DNA of 64,000 nucleotides from Hymenobacter sediminis (GCF_003231285.1 NZ_QKNS01000001.1:1302001-1366000); one strand, 5' to 3'; positions 41,323 through 51,618 are shown, numbered from the stretch's first letter. Notes: generated from the letters alone by a model not told the origin. Program-made: numbers and translations.

Positions 41323-43869
41323 TTACATGGGGTCCACGTCGGCGGCGATACGTACCTGTTTGAACTCCTTCTGGTCGCGGACGAGGTTGACGGCTTCCAG
41401 AATATCAGCTTTGGCAGCACGGAGTACAGTATGTTCCCGGCTGAGCTTGATGGTAATTTCCTGCAGGTAGAAGTTGCGGATGCGGAAGATATAAGGCGCT
41501 TCAGGGCCTAGTACGGCCTCGCGGCCCAACCGGTCTACTAGTTCCTGGGTGAGCAGAATAGCCGCTCGCTCGCCTACCACGGCATCCATGTGTTTCACGG
41601 TAAGCCGGATAATGCGCATGAACGGGGGGTAGCCATGCTCGCGCCGCTGCAGAATCTCGTACTCATAGAACTCCAGGTAGTCGTTGCGAATTACCTTGTC
41701 GAAGATTACCTGCTGCGGGTCGCCCGTCTGGATGATAACGCGTCCTTTCTTGCCCTTGCGGCCCGCCCGCCCGCTTACCTGCACAAACATCTGGAAGGCC
41801 CGCTCGTGGGCCCGGAAGTCGGGGTAATGGATGATAGAGTCGGCATTGATAATGCCTACCAGACTTACGTTGGCAAAGTCGAGGCCCTTGGTTACCATTT
41901 GGGTGCCCACCAGCACGTTGGTATTCTGCTTTTCGAAGTCAGAAATAATCTGCTGGTAGGCGTTCTTGGCCCGGGTAGTGTCCAGGTCCATGCGCTGCAC
42001 GTTGGCTTCGGGCAGCATCACCTTCAGGTCGTCCTCTAGCTTTTCGGTGCCGAAACCCACAGTCTTTACGTTGCGTGAGCCGCAGGCCGGGCATTGCGCA
42101 TACATACGCTCGTGGTAGCCACAATAGTGACAGCGCAGCTCGTGGCTGTGCTTGTGGTAGCTCAAGCTCACGGCGCAGCTCTTGCACTTCGGAATCCAGC
42201 CGCAGTCGAGGCAGTTGATGAAAGGTGCGTAGCCCCGGCGGTTCTGGAACAGAATGACTTGCTCCTTGGCCGCCAGTTTGCCTTCCATCGCCTGCATTAG
42301 CTCCGGCGTGAAATGGTTGTGCATGGTTTTCTGCTCCCGGCTTTTGCGGGTGTCTACCAGCTCTACCTCAGGTAGGCCTGCCTCACCAAACCGCTTTGTT
42401 AAGGACACCAAGCCGTAGCGGCCCGTACGCGTTTGGTAGTAGGTTTCTACGGCGGGGGTAGCCGAGCCCAGCAGAGTTTTGGCGCCCTGGAAGTTAGCCA
42501 TCATCAGGGCTACTTCCCGGGCATTGTAGCGGGGACTGGGGTCGTATTGCTTGTAGCTCGATTCGTGCTCCTCGTCCACAATGGTCAGCGCCAGGTTATC
42601 GAAGGGAAGAAACACCGAGGAGCGTACCCCAATCACCACCTGAAACCGCCCCGACAGTACCCCATTCCATACTTCTACCCGCTCATTGTCGGAGAATTTG
42701 GAGTGATATACCCCGAGCCGCGAGCCAAAAACGCGCATTAGGCGAGTAACAATTTGGGCGGTAAGCGCAATTTCGGGCAACAGGTACAGCACCTGGCCGC
42801 CGCCATCCAAAGCCTGCTTGATCAGGTCAATGTAAATTTCGGTTTTGCCCGCTCCCGTTACGCCGTGCAACAGCACGATGTCCTTCTCCTGAAACTGCCG
42901 CATGATGTCGTTGCGGGCTTCCTGCTGGGCCTCACTCAGGGTGAAGTGCATCTTGGCCTCGGCATCGTCTTCATCTAGCGGAAAGCGCGACACAATTACA
43001 TCGAACTGCTCTAGTATGCCGTTTTTGATGAGCGTGTTCACGGCCGAGGGCGAGAGGTGCGGCGCACTGGTCAGGGCCGCTTTTTCCATGCCTTTGTGGT
43101 TGGCGTACTCGTTCTGGTACACCGGCACGCGCTGCAGGTAGCGCATCAACACGTCTAGCTGCTTGCTTTTACTAGCCAGTTGGGCAAACAGCTGTTCCAG
43201 CGCCGCCTCGGCCACTAGGTGGTGAGCCAGCCGCACCTTCTTCACCACTTTGGGCGAGTACTTGTCCTGCAAATGCTCGAACAGGAACACCACGTCCTTC
43301 TGCATCAGGGACTTGATGTACTTATGAAACGAGGCAATGCCGAGCAGGTCGCCTACCTCCGTAAACGTTAAGGACTTGCCTTCTTCGCCAGTACTCAGGG
43401 CGTTTACTATCTTCTGTTCCTGCTCGCTGAGAGGGTAGGGATGGGTTTCAGGCTCGAAAGCGGGATGCAGCTGTACGCGGCTTTCGGAGCTGAGCTTGAG
43501 CGCTGAAGGCAGGGCAGCGTTGATGACTTCGCCCAGGGTGCAGAGGTAGTAATCGGCCATCCAGCGGAAAAGCTTCAGCTGCGGCTGGGTTACTACCGGG
43601 GCATCATCAATGAACTCCAGAATGTACTTGGCCTGGTACTCCTTGGGCGGATTTTCATGCACGGCGGCCACAATGCAGCTCAGCGTTTTCTTGGCCCCAA
43701 ACTGCACAATCACGCGGCCGCCCACTACTACTTGGTCGTTCAGTTCGAACGGGACGCGGTAGGTGTACAGCTTGGGCAGCGGCAACGGCAGAATCACGTC
43801 GGCGAACAGCGTGAGGCGGTCGGCGGCGGGTTCCGGCTGGGGCTGGACAAAGTCAAACGTGAGGCTCAA
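41323..43869 (-). CDS. priA: Primosomal protein N', replication restart helicase
   Basis: 848 residues. N-terminal 3'-DNA-end-binding domain (about 15-120, LFADVILPLPLPKLYTYRVP), winged-helix region, then the superfamily 2 helicase: Walker A GVTGAGKTEIY, YLLPEIALTAQ, Walker B as IVDEEHESSYKQ, GSATPAVETY, and the zinc-binding insert with eight cysteines (CLDC, CKSC, CHYC, CPAC). Motifs V/VI: VGTQMVTKGLDFANV and QVSGRAGRKGKKG. PriA reloads the replisome at collapsed forks. A TACCTTTC sequence 20 bases upstream of the start may be its promoter. Confidence 0.96.
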   Translation of the reverse strand: MSLTFDFVQPQPEPAADRLTLFADVILPLPLPKLYTYRVPFELNDQVVVGGRVIVQFGAKKTLSCIVAAVHENPPKEYQAKYILEFIDDAPVVTQPQLKLFRWMADYYLCTLGEVINAALPSALKLSSESRVQLHPAFEPETHPYPLSEQEQKIVNALSTGEEGKSLTFTEVGDLLGIASFHKYIKSLMQKDVVFLFEHLQDKYSPKVVKKVRLAHHLVAEAALEQLFAQLASKSKQLDVLMRYLQRVPVYQNEYANHKGMEKAALTSAPHLSPSAVNTLIKNGILEQFDVIVSRFPLDEDDAEAKMHFTLSEAQQEARNDIMRQFQEKDIVLLHGVTGAGKTEIYIDLIKQALDGGGQVLYLLPEIALTAQIVTRLMRVFGSRLGVYHSKFSDNERVEVWNGVLSGRFQVVIGVRSSVFLPFDNLALTIVDEEHESSYKQYDPSPRYNAREVALMMANFQGAKTLLGSATPAVETYYQTRTGRYGLVSLTKRFGEAGLPEVELVDTRKSREQKTMHNHFTPELMQAMEGKLAAKEQVILFQNRRGYAPFINCLDCGWIPKCKSCAVSLSYHKHSHELRCHYCGYHERMYAQCPACGSRNVKTVGFGTEKLEDDLKVMLPEANVQRMDLDTTRAKNAYQQIISDFEKQNTNVLVGTQMVTKGLDFANVSLVGIINADSIIHYPDFRAHERAFQMFVQVSGRAGRKGKKGRVIIQTGDPQQVIFDKVIRNDYLEFYEYEILQRREHGYPPFMRIIRLTVKHMDAVVGERAAILLTQELVDRLGREAVLGPEAPYIFRIRNFYLQEITIKLSREHTVLRAAKADILEAVNLVRDQKEFKQVRIAADVDPM

Positions 43870-43939
43870 GGGAAAATCAGACTGAAAGCGAAAGGTAAAG
43901 ATAACACACCCGCGGCCGGAACCGGTAGCCGCCGACGCA

Positions 43940-45961
43940 TCAAAGCTGAGCCAGAGCCTCCGCTACGGAATGCACCGGCTGTCGGCAAGCCCGGTTAAAA
44001 CAGACATAGATGGTGGTCTGCTCGTTCCGGGAGGTTCGGCCTTGCAGCAGGGGTAGGGGGCTAGCATGCACACTGCCAGCTATAACCGTATTGGGCAAAT
44101 AATGTCGGCTGAGTTCCTGACGAAACTGCTCTGCATTGGGCCCGGTAATGGCAATTTCGGCCGATGGCCGTAGCAGCGCCGTGTACAGCATGGCCCAGTT
44201 CGTGAGGCTTTGGGGTTCCTGCACCACCAATGCCTGTACTTGCCGGAGCATGGCAGCAGCCAGTTCTTGGTAGTGGCTGTTTTCCAGATGAAGGCCCAGC
44301 CGGTGTAGATTGTGCGCCATAACCGAGTTAGAAGCCGGAATGACGTTGTCGAAGAGTTCCTTTTTGCGGGCAATCAAGGTTTCCCCGTTATCGGCCGTGA
44401 AAAAGAATAGCTGCTCCTGTGGGTCGAAGAAATGGGCAAGCACGTACTCGGTCAATTGCTCGGCTTCTCGTAGCCACTCCTCCGCGAAGCTGACCTCATA
44501 CAGGCTGATGTAGGCCTGAATTAGAAGAGAATAATCTTCTAGGAAAGCCGGGATGGTAGCGCGCCCGTTTTTGTAGTTGCGTTGAAGGCCTTCGGTTGTG
44601 TGGAGCTTCGTGCGGAGGTAATTTGCATTACGCAAAGCCAGTTCCAGAAACAGTGGCTCCGCGAAGGCTCGGTAGGCATCCGTCAGACCCTGCAGGGCCA
44701 GGGCATTCCAGCCAGTCAGGATTTTATCATCGAGGGCCGGGCGGGTACGGGTGTTGCGGGCGGCTAGTAGCTTTTCCTGCCATTGTTTAACCATAGTTTG
44801 CAGTTCACCCAGGGGTAGGCTGTGCTGTTGGGCAAACTCCGTATCCGTGCCGAGGCGGTGCAGAATATTCGCGCCGTGCTCCCAGTTGCCCTCAGTGGTG
44901 CAAGCATAGTAAGCTGAGGCCAGCGGCTCTTCGTCGCCTAGCACGGCTTGTAGTTCCTGCTGAGTCCAGGCGTAGAATTTACCTTCCACGCCTTCCGTGT
45001 CTGCATCGAGTGAAGAGAAAAACCCGCCTTCTGGGCTCATCAACTCACGCTGCAGAAAAGCTACGGTATCATAGACCACCTGTCGGTAGAGCGGGTCGCC
45101 GGCTACCTGAAATGCCTCCGCGTACAAAGTCAGCAGTTGCCCATTATCGTAGAGCATCTTCTCAAAGTGCGGAACCAACCAGGCTTCATCCACCGAGTAA
45201 CGAGCAAAGCCACCGCCAATCTGGTCGTAAAGACCGCCGTGGGCCATCTGGCGCATGGTTAGGTTGAGTTGATTCAGGAGGGTAGGGCTGCCGCTCAGTG
45301 CATGGGCATGCAGCAGAAAACGCCAGGTGCTGGGCATCGGAAACTTCGGTGCTCGGTTCAAGCCGCCCTTCTCCCGGTCAAACTTCGCCGCCAGATTATA
45401 CACCAGAAGCTTGAATTCCTCGTCCGATAGACCATTGGAAACCTCTGCGGGGCGGTATTTATCTAGCTCACTGCGCTGAAGCACCTGCGCAAATTGCTCA
45501 GCGGAGGCTTGTAGCTCGTGCCGGTACTCACCCGCGTACCCGCGTCCAATACTGGTGAGCAGCTGCAGCCAGTTTTGGGGCGGGAAATACGTGCCCCCGT
45601 AAAACGGCTTGGCCTCAGGAGTCAGGAAGACATTCAAAGGCCAGCCGCCCTGTACCCCCATGGCGTGCAGGGCATCCATATACACTTGGTCCACGTCGGG
45701 CCGCTCCTCCCGGTCCACCTTGATACACACGAAGTGCGTGTTCATCACGGCGGCTACCTGCAGGTTCTCAAACGACTCGCGCTCCATAACGTGGCACCAA
45801 TGGCAGGCCGCGTAGCCTATGCTTACTACAATGGGCTTGTTCTCAACCTTGGCTTTCTGCAGTGCCTCAGCTCCCCATGGGTACCAATCCACGGGGTTAT
45901 GCGCATGCTGCAGCAGATAAGGACTTGATTCCAGCGCCAGACGGTTAGGGGAGGGGTTCAT
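43940..45961 (-). CDS. Thioredoxin domain-containing protein, YyaL/SSP411 family
   Basis: 673 residues from the ATG at 45961 ([20 protein letters not shown], the usual family start); the ORF extends upstream to 46183 without support and over the neighbour's terminator. N-terminal thioredoxin-like domain with [23 protein letters not shown] (CHWC redox pair) and ESFEN; the rest is an (alpha/alpha)6 barrel like that of N-acylglucosamine epimerases and glycosidases ([39 protein letters not shown]). The biochemical role of the family is not settled. No signal peptide, so cytoplasmic. Ends 70 bases before priA on the same strand. Confidence 0.92.
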   Translation of the reverse strand: MNPSPNRLALESSPYLLQHAHNPVDWYPWGAEALQKAKVENKPIVVSIGYAACHWCHVMERESFENLQVAAVMNTHFVCIKVDREERPDVDQVYMDALHAMGVQGGWPLNVFLTPEAKPFYGGTYFPPQNWLQLLTSIGRGYAGEYRHELQASAEQFAQVLQRSELDKYRPAEVSNGLSDEEFKLLVYNLAAKFDREKGGLNRAPKFPMPSTWRFLLHAHALSGSPTLLNQLNLTMRQMAHGGLYDQIGGGFARYSVDEAWLVPHFEKMLYDNGQLLTLYAEAFQVAGDPLYRQVVYDTVAFLQRELMSPEGGFFSSLDADTEGVEGKFYAWTQQELQAVLGDEEPLASAYYACTTEGNWEHGANILHRLGTDTEFAQQHSLPLGELQTMVKQWQEKLLAARNTRTRPALDDKILTGWNALALQGLTDAYRAFAEPLFLELALRNANYLRTKLHTTEGLQRNYKNGRATIPAFLEDYSLLIQAYISLYEVSFAEEWLREAEQLTEYVLAHFFDPQEQLFFFTADNGETLIARKKELFDNVIPASNSVMAHNLHRLGLHLENSHYQELAAAMLRQVQALVVQEPQSLTNWAMLYTALLRPSAEIAITGPNAEQFRQELSRHYLPNTVIAGSVHASPLPLLQGRTSRNEQTTIYVCFNRACRQPVHSVAEALAQL

Positions 45962-46028
45962 GGATGATAGGGGGGTAGGTCCTGACGACTCAGATGGACA
46001 ACTGTAGAAGCTAATGCTTGGTGCAAAA

Positions 46029-46058
46029 GAAAACCCGACCACTAACGGTCGGGTTTTC
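46029..46058 (-). terminator. Terminator of the GSCFA gene
   Basis: Perfect arms GAAAACCCGACC / GGTCGGGTTTTC with loop ACTAAC; on the minus strand it ends GGGTTTTCTTTTG. It lies four bases past the stop codon at 46062. Confidence 0.88.
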
Positions 46059-46061
46059 AGA

Positions 46062-48350
46062 TTACGTAGTTTCAGGTGCCGGAGCATCAGCAGCTGGTTT
46101 CCGTCGGGGTGGTCGGGCCCGACGCTTGGGCGGTTCCGGGGTCGTTTCCGGTTCTGCTGGCGGGCGGGCTTCGGCCGGAGCAATTGGGGTTTCGACTGCC
46201 GGCCGCTTAGGAGCCCGTTTGCGTGCCGTTGGTGCAGGCGCTGCAGGCTCTGTGGGCGTTACTTCCGTAGGGGTGGCTTCTGCTTCTGGGGCTTTTCGCC
46301 GATTACGAGGCTTTGCTGCCGCTTTTGCTGGCTTAGTTTCCGGAGCAGTAGCTGGAATATCAGAAGCTGGCGCTATTGCCTCCTCTGCTACAGCAGGCAG
46401 CTCAGCAGAAGCTGGCTCCGGCTTCTTGCGCCGCGATGGACGTGGGGCTCGTTCAGCGGCGGGCTTGCTTCTACTCTGTTTACGGCTGGTCGGAGTAGGT
46501 TCTTCAGGGCTTGCAGTTGGTACCTCAGGTAGCTCGGGCGTTATGGCAGGCGTCGGTTCCACAGGAATTGCCGGTAGAACAGCAATCGGTTGCTCGTTGG
46601 TTGGTGCTTCTGGCGTTACCTCAGGAGTTGCCAATACCTCTGGCACCGAAACAGATACTTCTTCCGGCGCTACAGCTTCAGCAGGAGTTTCTTCGGCCGA
46701 AGCATACAAGGGTTTACGGGCATTACGACCACCAGCACGGGTAGGGCGCTCCTCGCGCGCATCGCGCCGCCGATTCCGGTTACGACGAACCGGTTCCTCA
46801 GGCGTTGTCTCAGCTGCATCAGTCGTGTCTCCTAATGGCTTCGGGTCCTCCTCAGGGGTAGGAATTTCTGGTCTGCCACCCCGCAGTTCGGCCTCCGTGA
46901 TATACACGACATCGGCTGTGGATTCAGGGGTAGCGAGTTCCTGCTCCGGCGCTTCAGGGGCTGGAACTTCTGTTGTAATGCCTTCCTGAGCCGCTGCCTC
47001 CGCTGCTAAGCGTGCATGCTTGCGCTTCGTGCGTTTGGCCCCGCCCCGGGAGCGACGCTTTTTCTTGCGCACCGGTTCTTCCTCGCCGGTTTCTGGTGCT
47101 GCTTCCTCCGCTTCCGCAGAGTCATTTTCGTCGTCCTCCTCAGCTAGTGCCGCCGAGTAAGCGTGTTCGTAAGCCGATTCCGAAGAAATAATTGCCTCTT
47201 CTGGTTCGGCATCTTCATCCTGTTCTGGCTCTACCAATACCCCAGATCCACGCGTTACCAGCCGGGCACTGGCTTCCGGCAAAGCGGTTTCCTCTTCTGG
47301 TTCTCCAATATCGATGCGCTCTTCCTCGTCGTCAAATTCTTCCGGCTCCTCCACGGGTGGGGGAGGAGGGAGGGGTAGGGCCGCCAACTCACGCTCCAGA
47401 TGCAGCAACTCCATGCGTACATCCACCACAGAGCTAAGCCTGCGCAGCCGCTCCAGCGTGCTTTCCAAAAACTGCCGGTGCTCTGGTGCGGCGGCGTATA
47501 AGGGGCGGTGCCCCAGCGCCTGTCGGATGCCTTCCCACTCTTTCTTGAAACGACCAAATGCCGCATCGAAGTAGGTGCGGGTGAAACGCTCCCAAATGTA
47601 GTTTTCTGCCACATCTGAAGGATGAAGCATATCGGAGGCATAGAAGCGGTAGTCCCGCAAGTCGTCTAGCAGGAGCTCATACGCTGGGAAATACGAAACA
47701 TCCGGCAACAGCTCGCTCAGGTAATGACACGCTACCCGCAGCATAGACTTGCTGGCTGAGTTCAGCACCAACGTGTCTTTGATGTGACGAACCGGACTTA
47801 CCGTCAGAATAAAGCGTAGCCGCGGGTTGATGCGTCGTAGATAGGCGTGAGTTTCCGCAACGGCCGCAATAATATCATCTGCAGTCAGCAATTCCTTGCT
47901 GAATTTATCGGCGGCTACCTTGTGGCAGTTGCTGATAATCTCGTCGGTTTCCCGCAGGCGGTAGGCATAGGCGCTGCCCAACGTCAATACTACTGCGTCG
48001 GCGGTAGCCAGAAAAACGCCTACCTCGCGCGTGAGGGTCTGAATATTCTGTAGCAGCTCAACTGGGCTATCGGCTCCTACCTCAGCGTGCAGGTCGTAGC
48101 TCTGCCAGCGGCCGCGGGCTTCCACTACGTGCTGCTGCCAGTCCATGTCTTCCCCAGCCGCCGCGCGCAGCAGCTTGCAGACTGAGATGGGGTTGAATAC
48201 TGTGCCAAAGGGATTCACCATGGCCGCAACTTTAAAGTCGCGAAGCCGGGACCCAATAGAATCAGAAAAGCAGGAGCCTAGCGTCAATACCCGGGCCGAA
48301 TGCGGCAGTTGCTGCGGGTGGGGCGTAAGCGGTAGTTCGGTACGAAACAT
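46062..48350 (-). CDS. GSCFA-domain protein with a long mixed-charge disordered tail
   Basis: 762 residues from the ATG at 48350 ([12 protein letters not shown]). Residues about 1-320 form a GSCFA domain ([68 protein letters not shown]), an SGNH-hydrolase-like fold whose GSCF and DMLHPS blocks correspond to the Ser and Asp/His sites. The remaining about 430 residues are low complexity: acidic Glu/Asp-Pro-Ala stretches alternate with clusters of Arg/Lys (for example [30 protein letters not shown]). Stand-alone GSCFA proteins are normally a little over 300 residues. Substrate unknown. Codon-rich antisense frames over the tail are artefacts. Confidence 0.88.
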   Translation of the reverse strand: MFRTELPLTPHPQQLPHSARVLTLGSCFSDSIGSRLRDFKVAAMVNPFGTVFNPISVCKLLRAAAGEDMDWQQHVVEARGRWQSYDLHAEVGADSPVELLQNIQTLTREVGVFLATADAVVLTLGSAYAYRLRETDEIISNCHKVAADKFSKELLTADDIIAAVAETHAYLRRINPRLRFILTVSPVRHIKDTLVLNSASKSMLRVACHYLSELLPDVSYFPAYELLLDDLRDYRFYASDMLHPSDVAENYIWERFTRTYFDAAFGRFKKEWEGIRQALGHRPLYAAAPEHRQFLESTLERLRRLSSVVDVRMELLHLERELAALPLPPPPPVEEPEEFDDEEERIDIGEPEEETALPEASARLVTRGSGVLVEPEQDEDAEPEEAIISSESAYEHAYSAALAEEDDENDSAEAEEAAPETGEEEPVRKKKRRSRGGAKRTKRKHARLAAEAAAQEGITTEVPAPEAPEQELATPESTADVVYITEAELRGGRPEIPTPEEDPKPLGDTTDAAETTPEEPVRRNRNRRRDAREERPTRAGGRNARKPLYASAEETPAEAVAPEEVSVSVPEVLATPEVTPEAPTNEQPIAVLPAIPVEPTPAITPELPEVPTASPEEPTPTSRKQSRSKPAAERAPRPSRRKKPEPASAELPAVAEEAIAPASDIPATAPETKPAKAAAKPRNRRKAPEAEATPTEVTPTEPAAPAPTARKRAPKRPAVETPIAPAEARPPAEPETTPEPPKRRARPPRRKPAADAPAPETT

Positions 48351-48574
48351 TTTCTTTGATACGGCCTTTGCGGGCCAACGGACAGGCAACCTACTCAACA
48401 TCCCGCGTTCAGCCAAACGAAGCAGACCAGCCTTTAAAAGCACACTGGTTCTCCGGTCTCTCGCGGAATCTAGCTATACACGAAAGAAAGCCGGATATGT
48501 TTCTCACTTCCAGCCGCACAAGCTCAGTGAGCTGCAACCGCTATTAGATGAATGCAGGTGTTGCCTGGTGAGAA

Positions 48575-48612
48575 AATAAAAGCGCCCGGCTGCTCAAGCA
48601 ACCGGGCGCTTT
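48575..48612 (-). terminator. Terminator of the rpsF-rpsR-rplI operon
   Basis: Stem AAAGCGCCCGG / CCGGGCGCTTT with a loop around CTGCTCAAGCAA; on the minus strand followed by TATTTTCTC. It lies 23 bases past the rplI stop codon. Confidence 0.85.
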
Positions 48613-48634
48613 CAAAGGCCAATTTAATGACAGC

Positions 48635-49078
48635 TTACTCAGCAACTACGTTGAAGCTCACTTTGTGCTTCACTTCGCGGTGCAGATCGATGGTAGCGGT
48701 GTAAGAACCTACTACGCTGGGCTCTGAGTCGAACGATACACGCTTGCGGTCCACCTCAATGCCTTTGGCCTTCAGGGCGTCCGTCAGCTGCAGCGTGGTT
48801 ACGCGGCCGAAGATTTTGCCGCTTTCACCCACCTTAGCCGGAATGTCAAGTACTACGTCACCGATTTTGTCAGCTACTGCCTGCGCATCAGCTTTCACCT
48901 TCTCGGCTTTGTGAGCAGCCTGACGTACGTTCTCAGCTACGATTTTTTTATTGGATTTGTCGGCCAGAACAGCCAGACCCTGCGGGAGCAGGTAGTTACG
49001 GCCGTAGCCGGGCTTTACAGTAACAATATCGTTCTTGTAGCCCAGGCCTTTTACGTCGTCTTTCAGAATTACTTCCAT
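48635..49078 (-). CDS. rplI: 50S ribosomal protein L9
   Basis: 147 residues, family length. MEVILKDDVKGLGYKNDIVTV followed by KPGYGRNYLLPQGLAV is the L9 signature (the N-domain that binds 23S rRNA), then the long connecting helix (AENVRQAAHKAEKVKADAQAV) and the C-terminal domain (SGKIFGRVTTLQLTDALKAKG). Third gene of the conserved rpsF-rpsR-rplI operon, 21 bases after rpsR, with its terminator directly downstream. Confidence 0.98.
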   Translation of the reverse strand: MEVILKDDVKGLGYKNDIVTVKPGYGRNYLLPQGLAVLADKSNKKIVAENVRQAAHKAEKVKADAQAVADKIGDVVLDIPAKVGESGKIFGRVTTLQLTDALKAKGIEVDRKRVSFDSEPSVVGSYTATIDLHREVKHKVSFNVVAE

Positions 49079-49099
49079 GTCAGTACTACGGTTGGCGGG

Positions 49100-49351
49100 T
49101 TACTTCAGCGAATCAGTTACGTAGGGCATCAAAGCCAAGTGACGGGCTTTGGCTACGGCTTGAGCTACTTTGCGCTGAAACTTCAGGCTGGTGCCAGTGA
49201 TACGGCGGGGCAGAATGCGGCCCTGCTCATTCACGAACTTCAACAGGAAGTTCGGGTCTTTGTAGTCTACGTACTTAATGCCGTTCTTCTGGAAGCGGCA
49301 GTATTTCTTGCGCGTATCCTGCTTGTGGATTTTTTCGTTGGCGAGGCTCAT
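49100..49351 (-). CDS. rpsR: 30S ribosomal protein S18
   Basis: 83 residues. YVDYKDPNFLLKFVNEQGRI, LPRRITGTSLKFQRKVAQAV and ARHLALMPYVTD are the S18 hallmarks. It forms a heterodimer with S6, whose gene is 8 bases upstream, on the 30S platform. The N-terminal KKYCRFQKNGIK keeps one cysteine (a single Cys, not a zinc ribbon). Confidence 0.98.
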   Translation of the reverse strand: MSLANEKIHKQDTRKKYCRFQKNGIKYVDYKDPNFLLKFVNEQGRILPRRITGTSLKFQRKVAQAVAKARHLALMPYVTDSLK

Positions 49352-49359
49352 TTTCTTAA

Positions 49360-49734
49360 CTACTGGGCTACGGCTTCCGATTGTTTGGCTTTCTGCTGGT
49401 TCATCTCGCCTTTACGACGACGCTCGGCATAAGCCACAGCGTGCTTGTCCAGAACCGTGGTGAGGAAACGGATGATGCGCTCGTCGCGGCGGAATGCCAG
49501 CTCCAGCGTGTCAACGATGTTTCCTTCGCCGGTGAACTCCACGAGGAAGTAGTAACCAGTGTTTTTCTTCTGAATTGGGTACGCCAGCTTTTTGAGGCCC
49601 CAAGCTTCAGTGTTGATGATGTCGGCGCCATTTTCCTTAAGCACCTGCGAGAACTTCTCGACCGTCTCTTGCACTTGGCTCTCGTTCAACACGGGAGTCA
49701 GAATGAAGACCGTCTCGTAATTTCTTACTGCCAT
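49360..49734 (-). CDS. rpsF: 30S ribosomal protein S6
   Basis: 124 residues from the ATG at 49734 ([20 protein letters not shown]); the longer frame to 49809 runs through a TATCTTTG promoter box and is rejected. The [25 protein letters not shown] motif is the S6 signature, and the tail after [14 protein letters not shown] is a variable Lys/Gln-rich extension. First gene of the rpsF-rpsR-rplI operon. Confidence 0.98.
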   Translation of the reverse strand: MAVRNYETVFILTPVLNESQVQETVEKFSQVLKENGADIINTEAWGLKKLAYPIQKKNTGYYFLVEFTGEGNIVDTLELAFRRDERIIRFLTTVLDKHAVAYAERRRKGEMNQQKAKQSEAVAQ

Positions 49735-49774
49735 TACGACGGGGTGAAAATTGTGTGAAAAACTAAATGAGGGG

Positions 49775-49782
49775 CAAAGATA
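49775..49782 (-). promoter_or_regulatory. -7 promoter box of the rpsF operon
   Basis: TATCTTTG on the minus strand; implied leader about 34 bases before the rpsF ATG. Confidence 0.55.
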
Positions 49783-50034
49783 ACAGTAATTAGCGCAAGT
49801 TCTATTCATGTCCTATACTTTATTAAGTACAGAAGGCACCGATAATAATTTGAATGCCAGCGGCAAAACCTTCTGCAATGCAGGACGTTGGCAGATGGGT
49901 GTCCATTGGGCAAGCAGTTGCTTTGTTGGTGAAAGTCCTAGAGGTAGCATATCTATATATATAAGGTATGCAGGCGCTGGTATTTTAGAATGATTCTAAG
50001 CTTGCTGGTAAGGGCGAAAATTAGCCAACGCTGG

Positions 50035-50065
50035 TTTGTTCTCTGGGTTTCCCGACCTACATTTG
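50035..50065 (+). promoter_or_regulatory. Full Bacteroidota-type promoter of the act-cox operon
   Basis: TTTG (50035-50038), exactly 19 bases, then TACATTTG (50058-50065). This fits the published -33/-7 consensus TTTG-N19-TAnnTTTG at every defined position; the implied leader is about 42 bases to the actA ATG at 50113. Confidence 0.75.
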
Positions 50066-50112
50066 TGGCCTTGAAGCACCCCCGCGTTTCTTTTTTCCAG
50101 TCAAATTGTGCT

Positions 50113-51462
50113 ATGAATAGCATCCGACTTCGTCCCCTTTCCCGCCTTTTTCTCGCTCTATTCCTGACCGTTGCTACCATTGGTGAATCCTTGGCGCAAG
50201 CGGTTGGTGCGGCTCCGGCCGTGAGCAAGGAAGGCGTGGCCCCCGGCGCTACGGCTGCCGCAACTCCCGCCACGGCGGCTGCTCCCGCTGCTGGCGGTGG
50301 CGACGCTGCTGCAATCGCAGCCGGCGATGCTCTTTTCAAAGGCAACTGCGCTCAGTGTCACGCTGTGAATGAGGTAGTAGTAGGGCCTGCTCTTGCTGGC
50401 ATTTCCAAGCGCCGGCCTATGTCCTGGATCATTCCTTGGGTGAAAAACTCGAGCAAAATGGTTGCCAGTGGCGACGAGTACTCGGTAAAAATCTTCAACC
50501 AGTACTCTAAGCAGCAGATGCCCAGCTTCCAGCTGTCAGATCAGGAAATCACTTCCATCGTTGCTTGGGTAACTTCTCAAGAAGGTAAGGCCACCGGACC
50601 TAACGACAATGCTGCTGGCACGGGCATTAAGCCCGGCGAGCAAGGACCTGCTGGCGGTGCTGATACTGCTGAAGCTGGTGCTGGCAAATACATGAACGTA
50701 CTGCTCATTGTATTGGTAGTGGTACTGATTGTGTTGGTAGTAACACTAGTAATTATTGCCAACATTATGAAGGACGTACTTCGTGGCCGCAAGGACCTCG
50801 ATGGTCGCGACCGGGAAGTGTTGGAGCAGCGTTTCGATTTCTCGAAAATCTACAAGTCAACCGCAGTTCGCGCCATTGTAGGGGTAGTGTTTGTGCTTGC
50901 GGTGCTGTATGAGTCGATTCAGGGCGCAATGGGTGTAGGCCTGACTCAGGGCTATCAGCCTACTCAGCCTATTGCCTTCTCGCACAAACTGCACGCTGGC
51001 GAGCACCAGATTAACTGCGCATACTGCCATACCTCGGTGTACAAGAGCCGTTCGGCTAATATTCCTTCGGCTAACATCTGTATGAACTGCCACTCGCAGA
51101 TCAAGACGGAGTCGCCCGAAATCAAGAAAATCTACCGTGCTATTGAGCGTAAGCAGCCTATTCAGTGGGTACGTATTCACAACCTGCCTGACCTGGCTTA
51201 CTTCAACCACGCTCAGCACACCCAAGTAGGTGGCATTGAGTGCCAGACCTGCCACGGCCCTATCCAGAATATGGATGTGGTATATCAGTATTCGCCTCTC
51301 ACCATGGGCTGGTGCATCAACTGCCACCGCGAAACCCCTCTGAATACTAAGGGCAACGGTTACTACGACAACTTGGTGAAGCTGCATGATAAGTCGAATG
51401 GTGCTGTACCATTCACTGTGTCGTCGAACGGCGGCACTGAGTGCTCGAAGTGCCACTACTAA
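50113..51462 (+). CDS. actA: Alternative complex III subunit A: cytochrome c domain fused to pentahaem cytochrome
   Basis: 449 residues from the ATG at 50113 (MNSIRLRPLS); the frame to 49990 runs through the promoter. Signal sequence (about 10-29, ending SLAQA), Ala/Pro linker, a mono-haem cytochrome c domain with CAQCH (79-83) and Met in KQQMPSF, a Gly/Glu linker, one or two membrane helices (about 195-230 and 255-275), and a C-terminal multihaem part with five more CXXCH sites: CAYCH, CMNCH, CQTCH, CINCH, CSKCH. It carries electrons from the quinol site of alternative complex III toward the oxidase. First gene of actABCDEF-coxBA. Confidence 0.93.
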   Translation: MNSIRLRPLSRLFLALFLTVATIGESLAQAVGAAPAVSKEGVAPGATAAATPATAAAPAAGGGDAAAIAAGDALFKGNCAQCHAVNEVVVGPALAGISKRRPMSWIIPWVKNSSKMVASGDEYSVKIFNQYSKQQMPSFQLSDQEITSIVAWVTSQEGKATGPNDNAAGTGIKPGEQGPAGGADTAEAGAGKYMNVLLIVLVVVLIVLVVTLVIIANIMKDVLRGRKDLDGRDREVLEQRFDFSKIYKSTAVRAIVGVVFVLAVLYESIQGAMGVGLTQGYQPTQPIAFSHKLHAGEHQINCAYCHTSVYKSRSANIPSANICMNCHSQIKTESPEIKKIYRAIERKQPIQWVRIHNLPDLAYFNHAQHTQVGGIECQTCHGPIQNMDVVYQYSPLTMGWCINCHRETPLNTKGNGYYDNLVKLHDKSNGAVPFTVSSNGGTECSKCHY

Positions 51463-51469
51463 TATCATA

Positions 51470-51597
51470 GGGGCTTAGGCTCGGGAAACGGGGTAGTATT
51501 TATTGCCAAGATTCCTAGAGCCTAAGCCCCCACTTCCCTTTAAAAAGCCTGCTTAGAGACTGTCTGGAATTTGATACGACGTCCCTAAGTCTCTAAG
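51470..51597 (+). repeat. Two inverted repeats between actA and actB
   Basis: GGGGCTTAGGCTC (51470-51482) pairs with 51518-51530 (13 of 13), and CTTAGAGACT (51552-51561) pairs with 51588-51597 (10 of 10). No T run follows, so they look like mRNA processing or stability elements rather than full terminators. Confidence 0.7.
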
Positions 51598-51618
51598 ACC
51601 CTAAGTTCCAAAAACACG

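Larger units (their letters stand above)
49735..50112. other. Divergent promoter region between rpsF and actA
   Basis: About 380 bases. It holds the rpsF promoter box at 49775-49782 (minus), an AT-rich run with TATCTATATATATAAGG (near 49950) and the act operon promoter at 50035-50065. A 61-codon frame (49808-49993) has no support and is not called. Confidence 0.6.

Noticed and set aside
46018..46989. Long plus-strand frame (323 codons, Ser/Gly/Ala-rich) over the GSCFA gene tail
   Set aside because: It is the antisense of a low-complexity Pro/Glu/Ala coding region, which removes stop codons on the other strand. It overlaps a terminator at its start and shows no domain.
49808..49993. 61-codon frame between rpsF and actA
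   Set aside because: Overlaps the rpsF promoter region; odd composition, no promoter or terminator of its own.
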